Of a DNA stretch of 8,251 bases, positions 7,314 through 8,251 are shown in pieces. The position numbers were made by a program, and so were the translations under genes. The notes under the pieces were generated by a model. It was not told the DNA's origin, did no database searches, and saw only the letters and a program-made list of their open reading frames with translations. Each line of letters begins with the position of its first letter. Position 1 is the stretch's first letter. This DNA comes from Pseudomonadota bacterium (GTDB lineage Bacteria; Pseudomonadota; Gammaproteobacteria; Enterobacterales; Enterobacteriaceae), in NCBI GenBank assembly GCA_023425455.1, contig JAFACP010000318.1, positions 1 through 8,251 of the forward strand. Reading direction: 5' to 3'.

Positions 7314-8251
7314 ATGACCACGATGCTGGAAGTGGCAAAGCGGGCGGGAGTCTCAAAGGCGACCGTCTCCCGGGTGCTTTCGGGAAATGGCTACGTCAGC
7401 CAGGAGACCAAAGATCGCGTGTTTCAGGCGATCGAGGAGAGCGGCTATCGGCCAAATTTGCTGGCGCGAAATCTGGCGACCAGACGCACGCAAACCCTGG
7501 GCCTGGTGGTAACAAACACCCTCTATCACGGGGTCTATTTTAGCGAGCTGCTGTTTCATGCGGCGCGAATGACCGAAGAAAAAGGGCGTCAGCTGATTCT
7601 GGCGGATGGTAAGCACAGCGCTGATGAGGAGCGTGAAGCGATCCAGTATCTGCTCGATATGCGCTGCGATGCGGTGATCATCTATCCGCGTTTTCTGAGC
7701 GTGGAGGAGATGGACGAGATCGTCGAGAAATACCCGCAGCCGATCATGGTCCTGAACCGCCGGCTGCGCAAAAACAGCAGTCACTGCGTCTGGTCAGATC
7801 ACAAAGCCTCCTGCCAGGCGGCGGTGACGCAGCTTATCGAAAAGGGGCACCGGGATATCGCATTTATTACCGGCTCACTGGATTCTCCAACCGGCATCGA
7901 GCGCCTCTCCGGCTACAAAGATGCGCTGACGCAGCACCAGATCCCGCTGCGCCCGGAGCTTATCGCCCAGGGGAGATGGAACCCGGCCAGCGGCGCGGCG
8001 GCGGTCTCTGAGCTGCTCTCCCGTGGCGAGACGTTTACGGCGCTGGTGGCGAGCAATGACGATATGGCGATAGGCGCGATGAAGCAGCTGCACCAGCAGG
8101 GGCTGGTCACCCCTGATGCGGTGTCGGTCGTCGGATTTGACGATGTGGCGATTGCGCCATACCTCGTCCCCTCGCTCTCCAGCGTGCGGATCCCGGTGAC
8201 GGAGATGATCACCGAAACCATCAGCCGTCTGATCTTCATGCTGGACGGCGG
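7314..8251 (+). CDS. ascG: LacI-family repressor AscG (5' part; runs off the window)
   Basis: An uninterrupted frame runs from ATG at 7314 to the window end, giving 312 codons of a protein of about 336 residues in E. coli. Residues about 4-24 form the LacI-type helix-turn-helix (MLEVAKRAGVSKATVSRVLSG), and residues about 48-54 (NLLARNL) form the hinge helix. The rest is a periplasmic-binding-protein-like inducer domain with LVASNDDMAIGAM and VVGFDDVAIAPY, both typical of the family. AscG represses ascFB in the absence of beta-glucoside, and it was also reported in E. coli to affect the propionate (prp) operon. GGA at 7303-7305 lies 8 nt before the ATG. A second in-frame ATG at 7323 would leave the helix-turn-helix nearly whole but lacks a good ribosome binding site. 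The divergent position next to ascF is the known arrangement. The 3' end is missing only because of the window edge. Confidence 0.96.
   Translation, partial: MTTMLEVAKRAGVSKATVSRVLSGNGYVSQETKDRVFQAIEESGYRPNLLARNLATRRTQTLGLVVTNTLYHGVYFSELLFHAARMTEEKGRQLILADGKHSADEEREAIQYLLDMRCDAVIIYPRFLSVEEMDEIVEKYPQPIMVLNRRLRKNSSHCVWSDHKASCQAAVTQLIEKGHRDIAFITGSLDSPTGIERLSGYKDALTQHQIPLRPELIAQGRWNPASGAAAVSELLSRGETFTALVASNDDMAIGAMKQLHQQGLVTPDAVSVVGFDDVAIAPYLVPSLSSVRIPVTEMITETISRLIFMLDG

Noticed and set aside
7353..8239. Minus-strand open frames opposite the right end of the window
   Set aside because: The plus strand here encodes AscG with a clear helix-turn-helix and LacI-family motifs; the antisense translations show no recognisable motif.

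Overview
This window is ordinary chromosome of an enterobacterium (Enterobacteriaceae). The coding regions are visibly GC-rich. Protein lengths and many motifs match, from memory, the E. coli hyc and asc genes, and the gene order is the same as in E. coli. The species cannot be fixed from the sequence alone; an Enterobacter/Leclercia/Klebsiella/Citrobacter-type genome fits best.

Left part (1-4133, + strand): the distal half of the formate hydrogenlyase (hydrogenase-3) operon. It holds the end of hycD (membrane arm), hycE (NiFe large subunit with its cleavable tail), hycF (two-cluster ferredoxin), hycG (small subunit), hycH (accessory/maturation) and hycI (the protease that removes the HycE tail). 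Gaps are at most 15 nt, and hycF through hycI overlap by 1, 4 and 8 nt, so this is a tightly coupled polycistron. HycE, HycF, HycG and HycD form the inner-face hydrogen-evolving arm that takes electrons from formate dehydrogenase-H. HycH and HycI mature HycE.

Junction (4134-4204): hyc and asc transcription converge here. The gap holds two perfect GC-rich hairpins side by side, resembling enterobacterial intergenic palindromic repeats. Neither has a T-tract.

Right part (4205-8251): the aryl-beta-glucoside (arbutin/salicin/cellobiose-type) system. ascF (PTS EIIBC) and ascB (6-phospho-beta-glucosidase) lie on the minus strand and diverge from ascG (LacI-family repressor) on the plus strand. ascG runs off the window end, about two dozen codons short of complete by comparison with the family. 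The 214-nt divergent region can be read in some detail: two AscG-type operators, each over a predicted transcription start, two candidate CRP sites, and a plausible promoter in each direction.

I found no mobile element, tRNA/rRNA gene, CRISPR array or unknown gene cluster, and no evidence of an undescribed system. The points most worth a second look are the layout of the ascG/ascF control region, the paired hairpins next to a slightly short HycI C-terminus, and the cysteine-rich tail of HycF.
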